A stretch of 64,000 nt of DNA from Aporrectodea caliginosa (GCA_020284085.1 JACEVL010000776.1:1-64000); one strand, 5' to 3'; positions 10,923 through 22,506 are shown, counted from the stretch's first letter. Numbers and translations are program-made. Notes: generated from the letters alone by a model not told the origin.

Positions 10923-11321
10923 GGGGTCGTCCATTAATTATGCCAACAAATTTTAGGCAGTTTTTGACCCCTCCCCGTCCCTTGTCAACAACTGTCAAAC
11001 ATTGACGGACCCCCTAAAAATTATGTCGACAATCCAAGAACCAACCCCCCCCTACAAAAAGAAACACAATGGCTCAATACATGTAGAATCATTTAAAAAA
11101 GTTTTACACTAAAAAATGCAATCTCGAATTTCAAAATATATGAGCTTAGTTTATTACCAGCTTTTTTAGTAGTATTAAACATGAAGCACTTTATACATTT
11201 TAGCATTACTTGTAAAAATTTGTTGACGTCAAATTGTACCGAACCCCCTCCCCTTGTCAACAACTGTCAAACTTTTCCAAACCCCTCCCCTATTTTGTTG
11301 ACATAATTAATGGACGACCCC
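10923..11321. mobile_element. 399-bp Harbinger-like MITE, TSD TAA
   Basis: The terminal inverted repeat GGGGTCGTCCATTAATTATG is exact at both ends. TAA at 10920-10922 and 11322-11324 is the target duplication. A 22-bp stretch starting CCCTTGTCAACAACTG occurs as a direct repeat inside (10979-11000 and 11251-11272). A 3-bp TWA duplication fits PIF/Harbinger (inference). No transposase is present. Confidence 0.85.
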
Positions 11322-11399
11322 TAAAACAATATCTGCCGACGTCAACGTCCTTTGTTGCAATGTTGCCACAGAAGAAGACAAGCAGTTCCTTAAGCTAGG

Positions 11400-11605
11400 C
11401 TGAGAGGCAGCCATGGTTACGAAGTGTAAGCGACTTCAATTTCTTAGCCTCGGCATATGGGGCGGCTGGCCAGTCGTCGTTTGATCTTCCCACCGAAAGT
11501 GTATACTCATTATAGCTGAGTTGGCTAGGGGAGTGGCACAGGAGGAGCAGAAATCCCGAAAATATTTCTGCCATGGCTGGGATTTGAACCCCCGACTATC
11601 GCGCA
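11400..11605 (-). mobile_element. tRNA-derived SINE (family D)
   Basis: The minus strand starts GCGCGATAGTCGGGGGTTCAAATCCCAGCC, passes through CCCTAGCCAACTCAGCTATAATGAGTATACT, and ends near CATATGCCGAGGC and the AACCATGGCTGCC tail. It directly abuts the family A insertion at 11619. Confidence 0.75.
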
Positions 11606-11618
11606 CTTACTACTTACA

Positions 11619-11731
11619 TTCCTTGGTTGCTGTTTAACGGCACTGTGTCATAACAAAGATGATTAGTGTCGCCCTCCTCCTTTCTCCAGTCTTGGGACTG
11701 GCACTACCACAGGTAGGGTAGTGGCGGAGTT
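11619..11731 (-). mobile_element. ~113-bp retroposon family A with 13-bp TSD
   Basis: This is a full-length reverse-oriented copy, from CTTGGTTGCTGTTTAACG to GTAGTGGCGGAGTT. CTTACTACTTACA at 11606-11618 and 11732-11744 is an exact duplication. The ends coincide with those of 8244-8356 and 58880-58993. Confidence 0.9.
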
Positions 11732-12149
11732 CTTACTACTTACACAATAATGATAGCTACATGTAGGCCTACTTGTCGGCATAAGATGCCGCTAAACTGT
11801 GGATCCTCACAGCTGAAAACTAGTACATGTACGTGCCATAATAAACCGAGCAGCTGAGTAACTCATGGACCAGAACGGTGGAAGCAGACAAGTGCACTCA
11901 ACCTTGGGTTGCACACGATCTGGAAAAGAGAATAAAGAGACGGATGGTTACGTGTCTTTCACATGGCAACGCTCCACATACTTGCACGCTAGAGATGAGT
12001 AACACTGCTGTGAAAACAACTCGTGTGCCAGCCAGTATCACCTCTAGGCCCATGTCTAGACAGTTCATTGCAGGGCATACGGCCCGAGGTCGACAGGGGT
12101 GGGGCTGGGGTTCGCTTTGGCATGCAAACACAAAGAATACGAAGAGCAG

Positions 12150-12400
12150 TCCCTTAATTAATTAGCCATGGGTATGAAGTGTTCACGAATTCAACCTAGG
12201 CATTTAACGAGGGTGGGTGGCCAGTCCTCTACCTCACCAGCTGCTCGTCCCACCGACAGTGTACGGTCAGTGTACTCATTATAAGGCGCAGGTGGAGCAG
12301 CAATCTGTAAACAATTTTAGCCCTGCAGGCGGGGTTTGAACCGCCGACCTCTCGGTTGACAGTCCAGCACGCTAATCACTTGACTATCGCGAACCCCTTT
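12150..12400 (-). mobile_element. tRNA-derived SINE (family D), near complete
   Basis: The minus strand runs GGGGTTCGCGATAGTCAAGT, GACCTC-flanked GGCGGTTCAAACCCCGCC (B box), CTGCTCCACCTGCGCC, TATAATGAGTACACTGACCG and GGCCACCCACCCTCG. It ends near ACTTCATACCCATGGC. A good reference copy of the family. Confidence 0.8.
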
Positions 12401-12439
12401 AACAGACAGAAGGACCATAGAACGAGAATTCGTGACTTG

Positions 12440-13325
12440 AGACTTTAATATTCGTAAATATTCGTGAATATTAAGGCATTTTTAATATTCGTAAATATTC
12501 GTGAATATTAAGGCATTTTTAATATTCGTAAATATTCGTGAATATTAAGGCATTTTTAATATTCGTAAATATTCGTGAATATTAAGGCATTTTTAATATT
12601 CGTAAATATTCGTGAATATTAAGGCATTTTAATATTCGTAAATATTCGTGAATATTAAGGCATTTTTAATATTCGTAAATATTCGTGAATATTAAGGCAT
12701 TTTTAATATTCGTAAATATTCGTGAATATTAAGGCATTTTTAATATTCGTAAATATTCGTGAATATTAAGGCATTTTTAATATTCGTAAATATTCGTGAA
12801 TATTAAGGCATTTTTAATATTCGTAAATATTCGTGAATATTAAGGCATTTTTAATATTCGTAAATATTCGTGAATATTAAGGCATTTTTAATATTCGTAA
12901 ATATTCGTAAATATTAAGGCATTTTTAATATTCGTAAATATTCGTGAATATTAAGGCATTTTTAATATTCGTAAATATTCGTGAATATTAAGGCATTTTT
13001 AATATTCGTAAATATTCGTAAATATTAAGGCATTTCTAATATTCGTAAATATTCGTGAATATTAAGGCATTTTTAATATTCGTAAATATTCGTGAATATT
13101 AAGGCATTTTTAATATTCGTAAATATTCGTAAATATTAAGGCATTTTTAATATTCGTAAATATTCGTGAATATTAAGGCATTTTTAATATTCGTAAATAT
13201 TCTTGAATATTAAGGCATTTTTAATATTCGTAAATATTCGTGAATATTAAGGCATTTTTAATATTCGTAAATATTCGTGAATATTAAGGCATTTTTGATA
13301 TTCGTAAATATTCGTAAATATTCGT
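12440..13325. repeat. 37-bp minisatellite, about 24 units
   Basis: The unit TTTTTAATATTCGTAAATATTCGTGAATATTAAGGCA has rare substitutions and one T deletion. AATATTCGTGAATATT inside each unit is a near-palindrome, so every unit can form a small hairpin. There is no spacer variation, so it is not a CRISPR array. Related units recur at 13552-13625. Confidence 0.95.
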
Positions 13326-13479
13326 TGATGACGTCACTGTTTCCGTTTCATCAGAGCGCAATCTGGGGGTCATACTGTTTATAATATATAGGATAATAGG
13401 AGGCAGCTCAGGCAGGCAGTCATTCTTCGCAATTACCTTTTATTGTTTGAACTTTGAGGAACTTTGTGCGTGAAAAGGT

Positions 13480-13758
13480 GTGAAAATGGCACTGAATTCT
13501 GTACAATTAATTCCGGATTTTGAAGAATTAGGAATGAAAATAAATAATTTTTTTAATATTCGTTGGCCAGTTTTAATATTCGTAAATATTCGTAAATTTC
13601 TGCAAATCTTAATATTCGTAATATGCGCATACTCGTTCTATGAGAAGGACCAAGCAATACATGAATCTGATCACTACAGACAGAAGGGGATGAAGATTCT
13701 TAAGGAACTGACCGGAAACCGACAGAGATGGAATAGTATCAAAGACGTCTTGGAATGA
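13480..13758 (+). pseudogene. 92-codon ORF, probable LINE-tail hybrid
   Basis: The ORF begins just downstream of the minisatellite and includes two minisatellite-like segments translated as LIFVNIRKF. Its end, KELTGNRQRWNSIKDVLE, resembles the C-terminal GxxxxDRxxWRxxV tail of RTE/L1-like LINEs. The following GACGAAGAAGAAGAG also fits a LINE 3' end. TGACGTCA (13327) and a TATAATATATA stretch (13380) precede it. It is more likely a transposon remnant than a host gene. Confidence 0.35.
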
Positions 13759-13899
13759 AGCAAGACAGACCATGGACCACAGGGAGTGGAGATAATGCCA
13801 AGCCCATCGGCGTAACTTTGTATTGAGACCGTTCACCGCCTCTCCTTGGTCCTCTTGTTCAGCCATCGTGGTCTCAGCGTCAACACATTAGACGAAGAA

Positions 13900-14115
13900 G
13901 AAGAGCAGTCCCTTAAGCTAGCCCTGAGGCAGCCATGGGTATTAAGTGTTAGCAACTCCATTTTTCTTAGCCTCGGCATATATTATGAGGGCGGGTGGCC
14001 AATCCTCTCCCTCACCGTCTCATCTTCCCACTGACAGTGTACAGTCAGTGTACTCATCATAGCTGAGTTGGCTAGGGGGTGCTCTTGGAACCACTAGGCT
14101 ATCGAGCACCCCGTC
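13900..14115 (-). mobile_element. tRNA-derived SINE (family D), partial
   Basis: The minus strand contains CCCTAGCCAACTCAGCTATGATGAGTACACTGAC, GTCAGTGGGAAGATGAGACG, GGCCACCCGCCCTCATAAT and an AATACCCATGGCTGCC end. A head-like GGTGCTCGATAGCC lies at 14090-14110. Confidence 0.7.
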
Positions 14116-14635
14116 AACACATTAACATTTGTGAAACCATCTACTCTGTTAGGCCTGTCTGCAACCGACCTTAAAGTGGCGAACAAAGCACACTAACCTC
14201 GTACATGGGGAAACAAGAGGGAAGGAGGAGGCAAGGGGACAAAGAAGAGAAGGGAAGAGAGACGGGGAAGGGATTGGTCACTGCCACTCTGTGTGGAAAA
14301 GTTACGCCCTTGGCTAGGCAGATGTGCAGAACTGCCCCGTAAGAACCGGGAGCTACGAACACTGGCCGAATGCCTAATGCAGAGGCGCGCAAAAATTCTG
14401 CATGCCCTGAAGAAAAAAAACGCAAACACGTCGTACTCTGTATCATCTAATTTGTAACAACCAAAATATGCACTCAGATCATAATATCCAGCTGTAAACG
14501 TATCGTCATAGTTCCGCATCCTCAAACTCAAAAAGACTTCCGTTCAGAAAACGATAGTATGCAAAAAAGTGTTAATACTTCGTCAAAACGACAAAAAGAA
14601 AAAGAAAATCTGCACCTTCTTGTCTCGAGTATTTT
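14116..14635. other. Intergenic, nothing recognised
   Basis: Antiparallel small ORFs only. No gene or defined repeat identified. Confidence 0.45.
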
Positions 14636-14639
14636 GGAA

Positions 14640-14760
14640 ACAGCCTCCCTCTGTACCCTCTCCCTCTCCTCTCCCTCTCTCCCTTACTCCCTCCCTCCTC
14701 TCTCTCTCATTCTCTTTCTCTCTTTCTCTGTCTATATATATACATATATATATACACACG

Positions 14761-14790
<30 letters not shown>
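14640..14790. repeat. CT-rich tract followed by TA/CA microsatellite
   Basis: A pyrimidine-rich CTCTCCCTC tract runs into alternating TATATACA and then pure TA. Confidence 0.9.
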
Positions 14791-14792
<2 letters not shown>

Positions 14793-15104
14793 ACATGCAA
14801 CAAGTTTTAATTCTTCACTGATGATCATCAATGCAATGCAACTACATGTGTATGCGGGTAGGCAACGCACGTGTACAAAACTTCAGAATAATTCATCATT
14901 AGTATCTTTATCGTATTTTGAAATATACTGCATACAAATAAATAGACTAGTACGCATAGATACTTTTTTATTAGTTGTTATTGTAAACATAATCTCCAGA
15001 TTTCTACCGCATCCACGCAAAACAAGTCATTCAGCTTACTGACAGGCATTCGGTCAATAAGAAACTCAGCTCGGCAGCTACCATCTGGTTTGGTTCAATC
15101 ACAA

Positions 15105-15380
15105 GCCCAGATTAAAAGCTCAGGCAGCTAGGCCACCTACAGTGGATGGTGTTTATAATTCGAGATGCAAGAAAGAGAGAGAAGGAAGAATCAAGATAGG
15201 AATATTTTTGGAGTACTAAGGACAGGATTTTGTGAATCATCAGACTTCTGCTCCAATTGCACCCCGTACCCAACTCAGCAATAACGAGTATACGGATCAC
15301 ACGCTGTCAGTGGGACAATCAGGCTGCAATGGAGAAGTCTGGCCATCCACCCTCAGGCTCTGCCGAGGCAAAGAAAACGA
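15105..15380 (+). mobile_element. SINE D-related repeat, paired with 10560-10755
   Basis: Near-copy of the repeat at 10560: GATGGTGTTTATAATTCGAG, AGGAATATTTTTGGAG, then CTCCAATTGCACCCCGTACCCAACTCAGCAATAACGAGTATACG and a body end AGGCTCTGCCGAGGC. Confidence 0.65.
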
Positions 15381-15889
15381 AGTTGCAAAAATAATATATA
15401 TCTACATAATTTGTTCTATAATTCAGCTGCTATGCACTCTGTAATTATTTTCTGTTGACAAGTCCAAAAATTACCAGCTGCAAAAGATTGTAACTTCCTG
15501 CTGCTAATAGCAAACAACTTTTTTATCACCGTCTTTCAGCTCTCAAAGTACACAGTAAAATTTCAGACTCAGTTTAACGTCTTCGCAAACATCCTTAGCA
15601 CGGTGTTAATCTCGACCTTGCAATAGGTGGGAGCACCTATGATCAGCAATGACAAACAGGTAAGCAAACATGTAAAGAGATGTGACCTGGAATTAAGACT
15701 GAATAGGACAGGTGTAGGGCAAAGACAGCCGTGCAGACGAAAAACAGAAACATGGTATAACCCTTTGAATAAAATGTCTCCCTCAACTTTCACTGTTCAT
15801 AAATTTTATAAACAAAAACTGCATCCATGTGACCCATGGTTCCATACTTGATCACGGTGTATGGTTCCATACTATGTATCATGTATGTA

Positions 15890-15987
15890 TGTATGTATGT
15901 ATGTATGTATGTATGTATGTATGTATGTATGTATGTATGTATGTATGTATGTATGTATGTATGTATGTATGTATGTATGTATGTATG

Positions 15988-16019
<32 letters not shown>

Positions 16020-16046
16020 TATGTATGTATGTATGTATGTATGTAT
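15890..16046. repeat. (GTAT)n microsatellite
   Basis: About 39 units of GTAT/ATGT with three short TATATG interruptions. It encodes only CMYV-type peptides. Confidence 0.95.
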
Positions 16047-16599
16047 ACTATGTATGTATCAAGATTTTTAATATAGCACGTTTCAAGTACCTCACCTAAG
16101 GACAACTTATATAGCGCTGACAAGAACATGTATAAACTGTCTTCGAGGACATCTTACAAGGTCAACCATCTTAGAAATGGCTCATTACTCATGATGCTAT
16201 ATTAAATGATGTTACAACAATTATAACTCTGCATCTGCATTATAATCACCGTTTGTAAATAACTCTAGAGCCTTCTGTCTCCACAATAAGTTTTATAAGA
16301 GTCACAGGCATCTATTGACATGTAACATTCATAGGAGCGCAGATGAACGAAGTTGCATATTCTGTGAATTTAATGAAACCCATTTGTATTTCATTTAAAG
16401 GAAGGAAGCATGAACAAATCAGACTTCACTTTAGGATAATCTATCAATTCTTCCATTTTTGTAGTCAAACAAGCTGACATTCTTATTCTAATATGACACA
16501 GTTAATGTCCATAAGCCATCCAGCCACGCTATAGTAGCTCGTGTTTGCAGACATTATTAATAAGCACATTTGAGAGGTTCTTAAAAGGTGCTATATAAG

Positions 16600-17900
16600 T
16601 GTATTGATGCACAAACGCATACATACATTGATCCATAGAGGCATACAAGCACACCTGCATGCATACAAGCACATATGCATCCATACATACATGCTAGCAT
16701 GCATACAGGCATATAAAACAAGCATACGTACTTGCATAAATGCATATGCTCATTAATGCACCCATATACTTACGCATACACACATACATACATGTACATG
16801 CATAGATATATACAGAAGTGACTTATAAATCCACTTGTCTTCTTTGAAGCCGCACTTGTCCAAATATAACAGAAAATGTGAACAGCATCTTTGAACCATA
16901 TGGCAGTACTCCTAAACAATACAGAGTCGAGCAATAGCAGTAACACACAACTTAGCTGGTCTACTTACATATTCCCCAACACGAGCAGTAAAGCATGCAC
17001 CCTCATGCGGAAGTCTACTTACATATTCCCCATCACAACAGTGTCCACAGTTGCCAAATATTATTTTCAACCTTTTAACAGTTTCAACAGTGCAGTTCTT
17101 CAACACAGCAAGGTAGTGCAAATCTTCTGACAAGTCGTATACCAACATCAATGTAAAAAATGCGATCTAATACCCTTCACGTTGCATCGACAGCACGCCC
17201 CTATAGGGCTCCGATTGAACGCCGCGATGTCTCCGACATTTAGAAATAGCAAAGCAGACATTGAACACTTAGCAGAAAGACACAGAATGAGAAAAATGTA
17301 TAACGAGAAAATTGACGTGAGAAATGTATAACGAGAAAATTGACGCATACCCAGAAAGTGCACATGACACGCACAGCATCTTTGAAAGATCTTCACGTTC
17401 AGCACATGGTATTATAAATAGAAAGCTCACCGGAAGTTAGACCCAAACACAGCCTACAGCTACCCAGATATTAGCGTGCTGCTTCTGTTAACAGAGCAAC
17501 CTAGCTAATGCTTGTTTTAATCCAGCGAACCAGTTAATCTGATGCTTATGTTAATATTAATACACTTACCCAAATAATGTGATGCTTCTGTTAATCCAGC
17601 TACCCAGTTCATGAGGTGTTTATTTTAACACAGCTACCCAGTTAATGTGGCATTTCTTTTAACACAGCTACCCAGTTAACGTGGTATTTTGTTATTGTGC
17701 TGAAAGACCACTATCTAAATGGCAACTGCACAAACCGTAGCCTACGATAGTAAAATGAAACACTAGAAAAATCGTAAACAACAAGATGAATTCTAGGTTT
17801 AAACAGACAACATTCTACACATACATCAGATTTTCGCCAGCTCTGTCCAACAGATTATGATTTTGCAGTACAACCGGACAGAACCAACAATTTAAGTTCA
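16600..17900 (-). other. Module 1, segment downstream of LicD1
   Basis: Noncoding DNA shared with the other modules: TGCGATCTAATACCCTTCAC (17160), CATTGAACACTTAGCAGAAAG (17260) and the AGCTACCCAGTTAA repeats (17580-17690) recur at 37430-37930 and 45610-45960. At 17440-17690 a loose ~55-bp repeat 'CAGCTACCCAGTTAATGTGG' occurs about six times. Confidence 0.7.
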
Positions 17901-18301
17901 GGTATGTATTGATTACAATCCTACAGCAGGTCAGATTAGTTTAGATTGGATAATGATACCGAATTGCTGTTATTTCTATGAGCAAACACTGGATGATATC
18001 CAGTGGTGTGTTGTCACTTTTGTAGCATAGATTGGTTGACGATGCCAAAGTGTTGCTACCACTAGGAGCGTAGATTTGACAATGGCAATACCCCAGTGTT
18101 ATGACATCTATGAGCATAGACTGCGTGATAATACCAAAGTGTTACAATACATTATATGAGCATTGACTATATGATAATACCCAAGTGTTTAGACATCTAT
18201 GAGCATAAATTGCATAATACTCAGGCGCCGTTACCTCTGTGTATATCCTAGTCGCATAATCCCTCGGTCAAGACAACCAGCATACTCAATCAGGATAACA
18301 G

Positions 18302-19231
18302 TTAACACAGAGCATGTGTGGTGATGTGCCTGACGGAAAAATTACCTAGCATCAAAGTTTCTCGAACGAACAAAGATCCATTTATCGGGTGAGAACGTAC
18401 GAACGGATAGATGTGCGCCAACCGATCGCATGGAACCGTCAGCGGCTTCGAGATCAGAGGTAACTCCACGAGGTGGCTGAACTCGCGTGAACGACAGACA
18501 GAAATGTTGAAATGTCTTCCGATCACCGCTGGTCCATTGCATGGAGCGAACAAGGACAGCTCTCCAAACGGCCGCCGATGGAGAGGGAAGATGTGCCGCT
18601 TCAGCCACATTTCCCCCTTCATATACTCGGGCGAGGCGTTCCAGACGTGCGTTTCGTTCTCACGATAGAAGAACAGGTCTATGTAGGGCGTTCGATACTG
18701 ACGGTGGAAGACATATCGTCCTCCTGTCGGGTAGAATTTCCACTGGGAAGCGAAGTAGTCGCTACCCGTTATGTGTAGCGCGTAGTCGGGGTCCAGCTTC
18801 GACAGCACCTCCGTTATACGCGGCTTGTCGCTGGCCCTCATGATAATATCCACGTCGTCGTCCCATGGGATGCGGTTGTGGTGTCGCAGGGACCCGATCA
18901 ACGTTCCCCCGTAGATGAAGTACGTCAGGTTGGCCGCCTCTATGGCCTGGATGAACACGCGGAACGTCCGATCGAGGAGGTCCTTGTCACGCGGGGTGAG
19001 CGGAGAGAGGAAGTAGGCCTCGAGGGGTGAGTCGAGGAATATGTGGGTGTTGAGGACGTAGAAGAGGAAGTTGAGGATGAGGACGAGGCAGTTGAGGATG
19101 AACAGACTGCGCAGGTTGACCCAACGCATGGCGTTCCGCAACAGTTTCTGCAGCGACGATAGGAACATCGCGGTTCCGCTGCAGACCACGAAACGAATCG
19201 GTCCAAGGGCAGTCCTAAACGAAAACGACAT
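18302..19231 (-). CDS. LicD-family phosphotransferase-like protein, copy 1
   Basis: The intact 309-residue product is a predicted type II Golgi/ER membrane protein. It has a short N-terminal tail, one hydrophobic segment at about 42-60 (SLFILNCLVLILNFLFYVL) and a lumenal LicD domain. GGTLIGSLRHHNRIPW (108-123) followed by DDDVD (124-128) is the LicD/fukutin/FKRP signature with the metal-binding DxD. YIDLFFY (183-189) is the second conserved block. Six N-glycosylation sequons fit a lumenal side. The family transfers phosphate-linked groups such as phosphocholine or ribitol-phosphate to glycans; the substrate here is unknown. The start is ATG at 19231; the next codon upstream in frame is TTG. 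CTAG|GTAATT near codon 296 could be a splice donor, giving a different C-terminus, although the frame to the stop is kept in all three paralogs. The upstream region is conserved in copies 2 and 3. Confidence 0.9.
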   Translation of the reverse strand: MSFSFRTALGPIRFVVCSGTAMFLSSLQKLLRNAMRWVNLRSLFILNCLVLILNFLFYVLNTHIFLDSPLEAYFLSPLTPRDKDLLDRTFRVFIQAIEAANLTYFIYGGTLIGSLRHHNRIPWDDDVDIIMRASDKPRITEVLSKLDPDYALHITGSDYFASQWKFYPTGGRYVFHRQYRTPYIDLFFYRENETHVWNASPEYMKGEMWLKRHIFPLHRRPFGELSLFAPCNGPAVIGRHFNISVCRSREFSHLVELPLISKPLTVPCDRLAHIYPFVRSHPINGSLFVRETLMLGNFSVRHITTHALC

Positions 19232-19234
19232 CAA

Positions 19235-20060
19235 TGTTCAAAGACGAAACAGGAAAAAGAGATGAATCAACCGTTGAAACGATTCTGCCGTGATCATCAT
19301 AATCATCTGAAAACGCATCCGAACATTGACGCCCATGTCGTCTGCTCTAGACCGCCAATCCATACCGATTTCCTTTCGATCTAACGGACATACAGACGAA
19401 ATGCAACCATACGCATACGAAACCCTCCTCCACACACACACAGCGTATAATGAGAGTAGTGTTATTGGCGCATGCGCACTGCCTCTACAGCGAGAGAGCA
19501 GGCGAGGCTACGATCGTTGTGCCGCGCCTCTTAGCAATTGGATGCGTCCTCCCCCTTCAGACTGACCACGTTCAATGCCGACAACACCAGGCTATGCACC
19601 ACCGCCTTGTTCTCTTCCGGGCTTCAAGCCTCCACAGAAACACGCCTTGTTCCTCTTCCTCCTTGTCTCTCTCCTCCTCTCCTCCTCTCCTCCTCCTGCT
19701 TCGGCAAAACCAGAGGTCCGTGGGCTAACGCTGCACTCACCCTCCCTCGTTGGTTCCCTGCCTCATCCGTACAGCCATCTGCCCATCAAGGCGCCTATCA
19801 TCTCCTCCCTCGTCCGCTCCACAACGCACGCACCCATCCATCCACACTGGCTGCTGAAGATGATGCCTACAGCACAGCCAGAGCATCCAATGCGTCCGGT
19901 CCAACATCCCTACTGCTGCAGCCGCATCCACAGACACCGGCTGAGTCCCTGGCTGCTGCTGCTGCTGCTGCTATGCTGCAGGAAAAAAGCAGAGCATAAT
20001 GTAGCAGGAAAAACGCAATGGCTTTATTATTGGCCATTGTTGATTAATTGTTAGCCGATT
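19235..20060. other. Presumed 5' flank of LicD1
   Basis: 19240-19400 is homologous to 39900-40050 and 47577-47730, sharing GACCGCCAATCCACACCGA-like and TTTCGATCTAA. It probably contains the promoter or 5' UTR. A pyrimidine-rich ORF at 19538-19999 has low-complexity composition and no recognised domain, so I do not call it a gene. Confidence 0.5.
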
Positions 20061-20064
20061 GACG

Positions 20065-20225
20065 GGTTAGTTGGCTGGTTAGTTGGCTGGTTAGTTGACT
20101 GGTTAGTTGGCTGGTTAGTTGGCTGGTTAGTTGACTGGTTAGTTGGATGATTAGTTGACTGGTTAGTTGACTGGTTAGTTGACTGGTTAGTTGACTGGTT
20201 AGTTTGCTGGTTAGTTGGCTGGTTT
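20065..20225. repeat. 12-bp minisatellite GGTTAGTTGGCT
   Basis: About 13 units of GGTTAGTTGGCT/GGTTAGTTGACT. The flank after it (GTCGATTGGTTGGTCGATTG, TTTACGGGTATACTGG) matches module 3 at 47940-48005, which lacks the array. Confidence 0.9.
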
Positions 20226-20319
20226 GTCTGTCGATTGGTTGGTCGATTGTGCGATTGGCTTGTTAGTTGTCTAGTTGGTTTACGGGTATACTGGTTCTCG
20301 TGGGCTGGTCAAACTAATA

Positions 20320-20321
20320 TC

Positions 20322-20377
<56 letters not shown>

Positions 20378-20438
20378 TGATAATAATAATAATAATAATT
20401 CTTTGAAATCCTGAGGGATAACTTGTACCTCAGGTAAA

Positions 20439-20522
<84 letters not shown>

Positions 20523-20976
20523 CCACAATGGACCCTAAAGAAACTAGTTACCTTTTCCAACGCTTGTCAGTCTGCATCCAGCGATTTAACGCCGTTTCTT
20601 TCAGAGGCACCTTTGAGCAGCAAGAACTTGTTAGTAATCGGCCGTTAACCGCACGTAATACATAGTTTTAATAGCCTGAGGGAATAGAACTAACCTCTGG
20701 CAATAATAATAATAATATTAATAATAATAATAACGAGGCGTTCCAAGGACTTGGGACGCCTCGTAAGTAATAAAACCACCGGGGACCCTAAAGAAACTAG
20801 TTACCTTTTCCAACGCTTGTCAGTCTGCATCCAGCGATTTAACGCCGTTTCTTTCAGAGGCACCTTTGAGCAGCAAGAACTTGTTGAGTGATCGGCCGTT
20901 CCAGAATTATTGTCTTCAGCCATAGTTTTAATAGCCTGTAATAAGTTAGAACTACCTATGAAGAAATAAATTTGTC

Positions 20977-21051
<75 letters not shown>

Positions 21052-21076
21052 GTAAGAATAATAACAACAATAATAA
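20320..21076. repeat. (TAA)n arrays with a duplicated 130-bp segment
   Basis: TAA runs lie at 20320-20398, 20438-20521, 20701-20732 and 20978-21050. Between them a ~130-bp segment (GGACCCTAAAGAAACTAGTT to CAGCAAGAACTTGTT) occurs twice in the same direction, at 20518-20648 and 20773-20902. A small hairpin ACGAGGCGT...ACGCCTCGT sits at 20733-20765. Probably SINE- or LINE-tail units that end in TAA. Confidence 0.8.
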
Positions 21077-21359
21077 CAATAAATAATGATAACAATGTAT
21101 ACTTTACGTCGCATAAAGCAGAACAGAGAAACTAAACGAAGACTAGAGCAAAACGACAGAATTACAAAAACTCCTTCACACAAAGACAACTCAAATGCTC
21201 CAGTTGAAGCGTAAACGTTATGCCCCGCGATCTGACATAAGACATGCTGTCCTTTGATGACACAACAAGACCATTCACTAGATGACTAAACTCATGTCCA
21301 TAAGTGAGTGTCAATGACAGGATATTGAGTGTACTATTATCAACAGTTAGCACGCCTTT

Positions 21360-22480
21360 AAGGGGTTGAAACATGGCAATGAATAGATTTCAGATCCAAA
21401 CTTCCTAGACCTGCAATAAATTCGCTTACTGTAAGTTACTGATTCTCATATGCGGAAACCAAACACTAAGATACACGTCATTCAGCAAGCGTTCAGTTTA
21501 CTCAGCCGATACTGAGAAGATCTCACTGCAACTGAGTCATATCTTAAACCTGGTGTACATTAGGCTACATAATTATGTCTGCTGTAAGTAAAGCTGCATT
21601 TACTCCAACAAACTTGAAGAATTACTGAAAATACGATTTATATAGCGTCGTAGCTCAGCAGAAGAAATCGGTGCTGTACACGAGTTCATAAATCAGTTGG
21701 GGAGGGCGTAGCGATAGACAGATAGAGAGACAGACAGAGAGACAGACAGAGACAGACAGAGACAGACAGAGAGACAGACAGGCAGACAGACAGACAGAAA
21801 TGCAGGCGGGAAGGCAGACGGTTTTATTCTGTCCCCATCGCAGACGTGGTACTGCATGATACAGAATTGGCCACAGGAGCTCTCCCTCTGTCAAAGTTAG
21901 CGGGGCTTCTTTGGCCCCGTTTCCTACTTTGGTTAAAACTTATATAAAATCATAGGCTACGTCCAAGGACGGTTGAAGCGCGTGGATCCCGGTTCAAGTA
22001 CCTATGCGGTGGCTTTTGTCAGAGAATTAAATCTCGAGCTAGCACGGTCCAACTCGGCTACAACTCGTATTCTGGTAGTGTCAATCCCACGCCTGGAGAA
22101 AGGAGGAGGGCGACGCTAATTATCTTTGTCTAGGCCATACGGTCGCTATAGGATAACGTGTACAACTGTACATTTATATTACATTTAGACTTATAGGGGA
22201 AGGCTTCTTCGGGGAGGGTCACATAGTACGGCATGAATGGTTAACGCACCTGGTAAACAGCTGTACTCGCTAAAGGGAGTTGAGGAAGTAGAAGTAGTCA
22301 TAAGAGGATTTCAAAACGAAAAAAGAATCGATATTAACAGAGAACGAAGGCCATTGATTCTGTTCATTTGTCAATACAATACAATACAATACAACTGAGA
22401 TTTGACATTGGCTTCCTTTCAAAGTTCAGGGAGTGCACACGATCATACGACAGAGAATCGATGGGACTGAGCATCTGTGA
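21360..22480. other. Module 1, segment shared with module 2
   Basis: Noncoding. CACTGCAACTGAGTCATATC, TTATGTCTGCTGTAAGTAAA and GAAGGCTTCTTCGGGG recur in the same order at 40620-41480. A (GACA)n tract at 21715-21800 and a family A fragment at 22072-22128 lie inside. Confidence 0.75.
22072..22128 (+). mobile_element. Retroposon family A, fragment
   Basis: GGTAGTGTCAATCCCACGCC, then TGGAGAAAGGAGGAGGGCGA and CGCTAATTATCTTTG. Core only; no TSD found. Confidence 0.7.
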
Positions 22481-22506
22481 GTGAAGGACTTGCTCAAGGT
22501 CCCTAC

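Noticed and set aside
12440..13325. CRISPR-like regular array
   Set aside because: Units are contiguous 37-mers with no variable spacers. It is a tandem minisatellite in an animal genome.
15829..16129. CMYV/YIHT repeat ORFs, also at 40878-41267
   Set aside because: Frames of (GTAT)n only.
19538..20054. 153-159-codon overlapping ORFs upstream of LicD1
   Set aside because: Pyrimidine-rich low-complexity sequence open in two frames, with no domain and not conserved at the other two modules.
20309..21079. Poly-Leu and poly-Tyr ORFs
   Set aside because: Translations of TAA/TTA microsatellites. The same holds for poly-Ile, poly-His and poly-Met ORFs at 32147-32429, 53792-54118 and 56856-57185.
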